A stretch of 24,109 nt of DNA. Source: CAZEFK01 sp964511405 (lineage in GTDB: Bacteria; Pseudomonadota; Alphaproteobacteria; Elsterales; Elsteraceae). Below are positions 24,089 to 24,109 of the stretch, piece after piece. Below the pieces are notes generated by a model. The model did not search any database. It was not told the origin of the DNA and saw only the letters and a program-made list of their open reading frames with translations. Numbering within the stretch: position 1 is the first letter of the stretch; every line of letters begins with the position of its first letter. The translations under genes and the position numbers were made by a program. The stretch is taken from the NCBI GenBank assembly GCA_964511405.1, contig CAZEFK010000114.1, forward strand, positions 1-24,109, in the 5' to 3' direction.

Positions 24089-24109
24089 CGTGCGCGCGCA
24101 AGCGCAATT

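Overview
The window is a very GC-rich piece of chromosome with compact, mostly G/C-ending codons. It looks like an alphaproteobacterium, probably a soil or rhizosphere member of the Rhodospirillales/Azospirillum-like group. The grounds are a CreBCD-type system, a FixL-type haem oxygen sensor, an Ochrobactrum-type D-aminopeptidase, an HTH antitoxin of the BrnT-partner type, and a dispersed TCATCCCCGC...GCGGGGAT hairpin. The species is not identifiable from this sequence. No rRNA, tRNA, CRISPR array, transposase or integrase was seen.

Layout. Bases 1-2943 hold a CreBCD-like envelope-stress locus: the start of a sensor kinase and its OmpR-type regulator leftward, and creD plus a small membrane protein rightward. 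The divergent gap contains a TGCAC-N6-TGCAC direct repeat resembling the E. coli cre tag. Bases 2907-5353 hold a tight leftward set: SAM methyltransferase, small lipoprotein, TauD-type dioxygenase. Bases 5461-9161 hold a rightward pair: FUSC aromatic-acid/efflux membrane protein and a D-aminopeptidase. Bases 9174-12053 hold a large hybrid histidine kinase, divergent from nicotinamidase pncA and a following NAD-dependent epimerase-like gene (12215-13704).

Bases 13676-15416 are the odd part. About 214 bp of the 3' end of the fixL-like gene is present twice in direct orientation, offset by exactly 1738 bp. Between the copies lies an accessory islet. It contains a proline-rich ORF tail of unknown origin, two tiny translationally coupled membrane proteins, a DUF2158-like small protein, and an HTH antitoxin. 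The BrnT-type toxin upstream of that antitoxin survives only as its last ~32 codons, cut off at the fixL stop codon. The simplest reading is an old insertion between convergent SDR and fixL genes that duplicated the fixL 3' end. No fixJ lies next to fixL.

Bases 15414-17811 hold the full fixL-like kinase (haem His and distal Arg residues present), then a multi-hairpin leader ahead of a conserved small protein and a DUF1330 protein. Bases 17823-19953 hold a divergent epoxide hydrolase/LysR pair with a dyad operator candidate at the LysR start codon. A DMT-family exporter with a one-base frameshift in a G5 tract follows (20046-20994). The right end (20949-24026) is a nucleoside hydrolase divergent from an IPNS-like 2OG/Fe(II) oxygenase and a Tat-type ABC solute-binding protein. 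The shared intergenic carries two tandem TTTGTATACAAA-like palindromes, so this is probably a regulon for uptake and breakdown of a nucleoside-like compound under a GntR-type regulator not present here.
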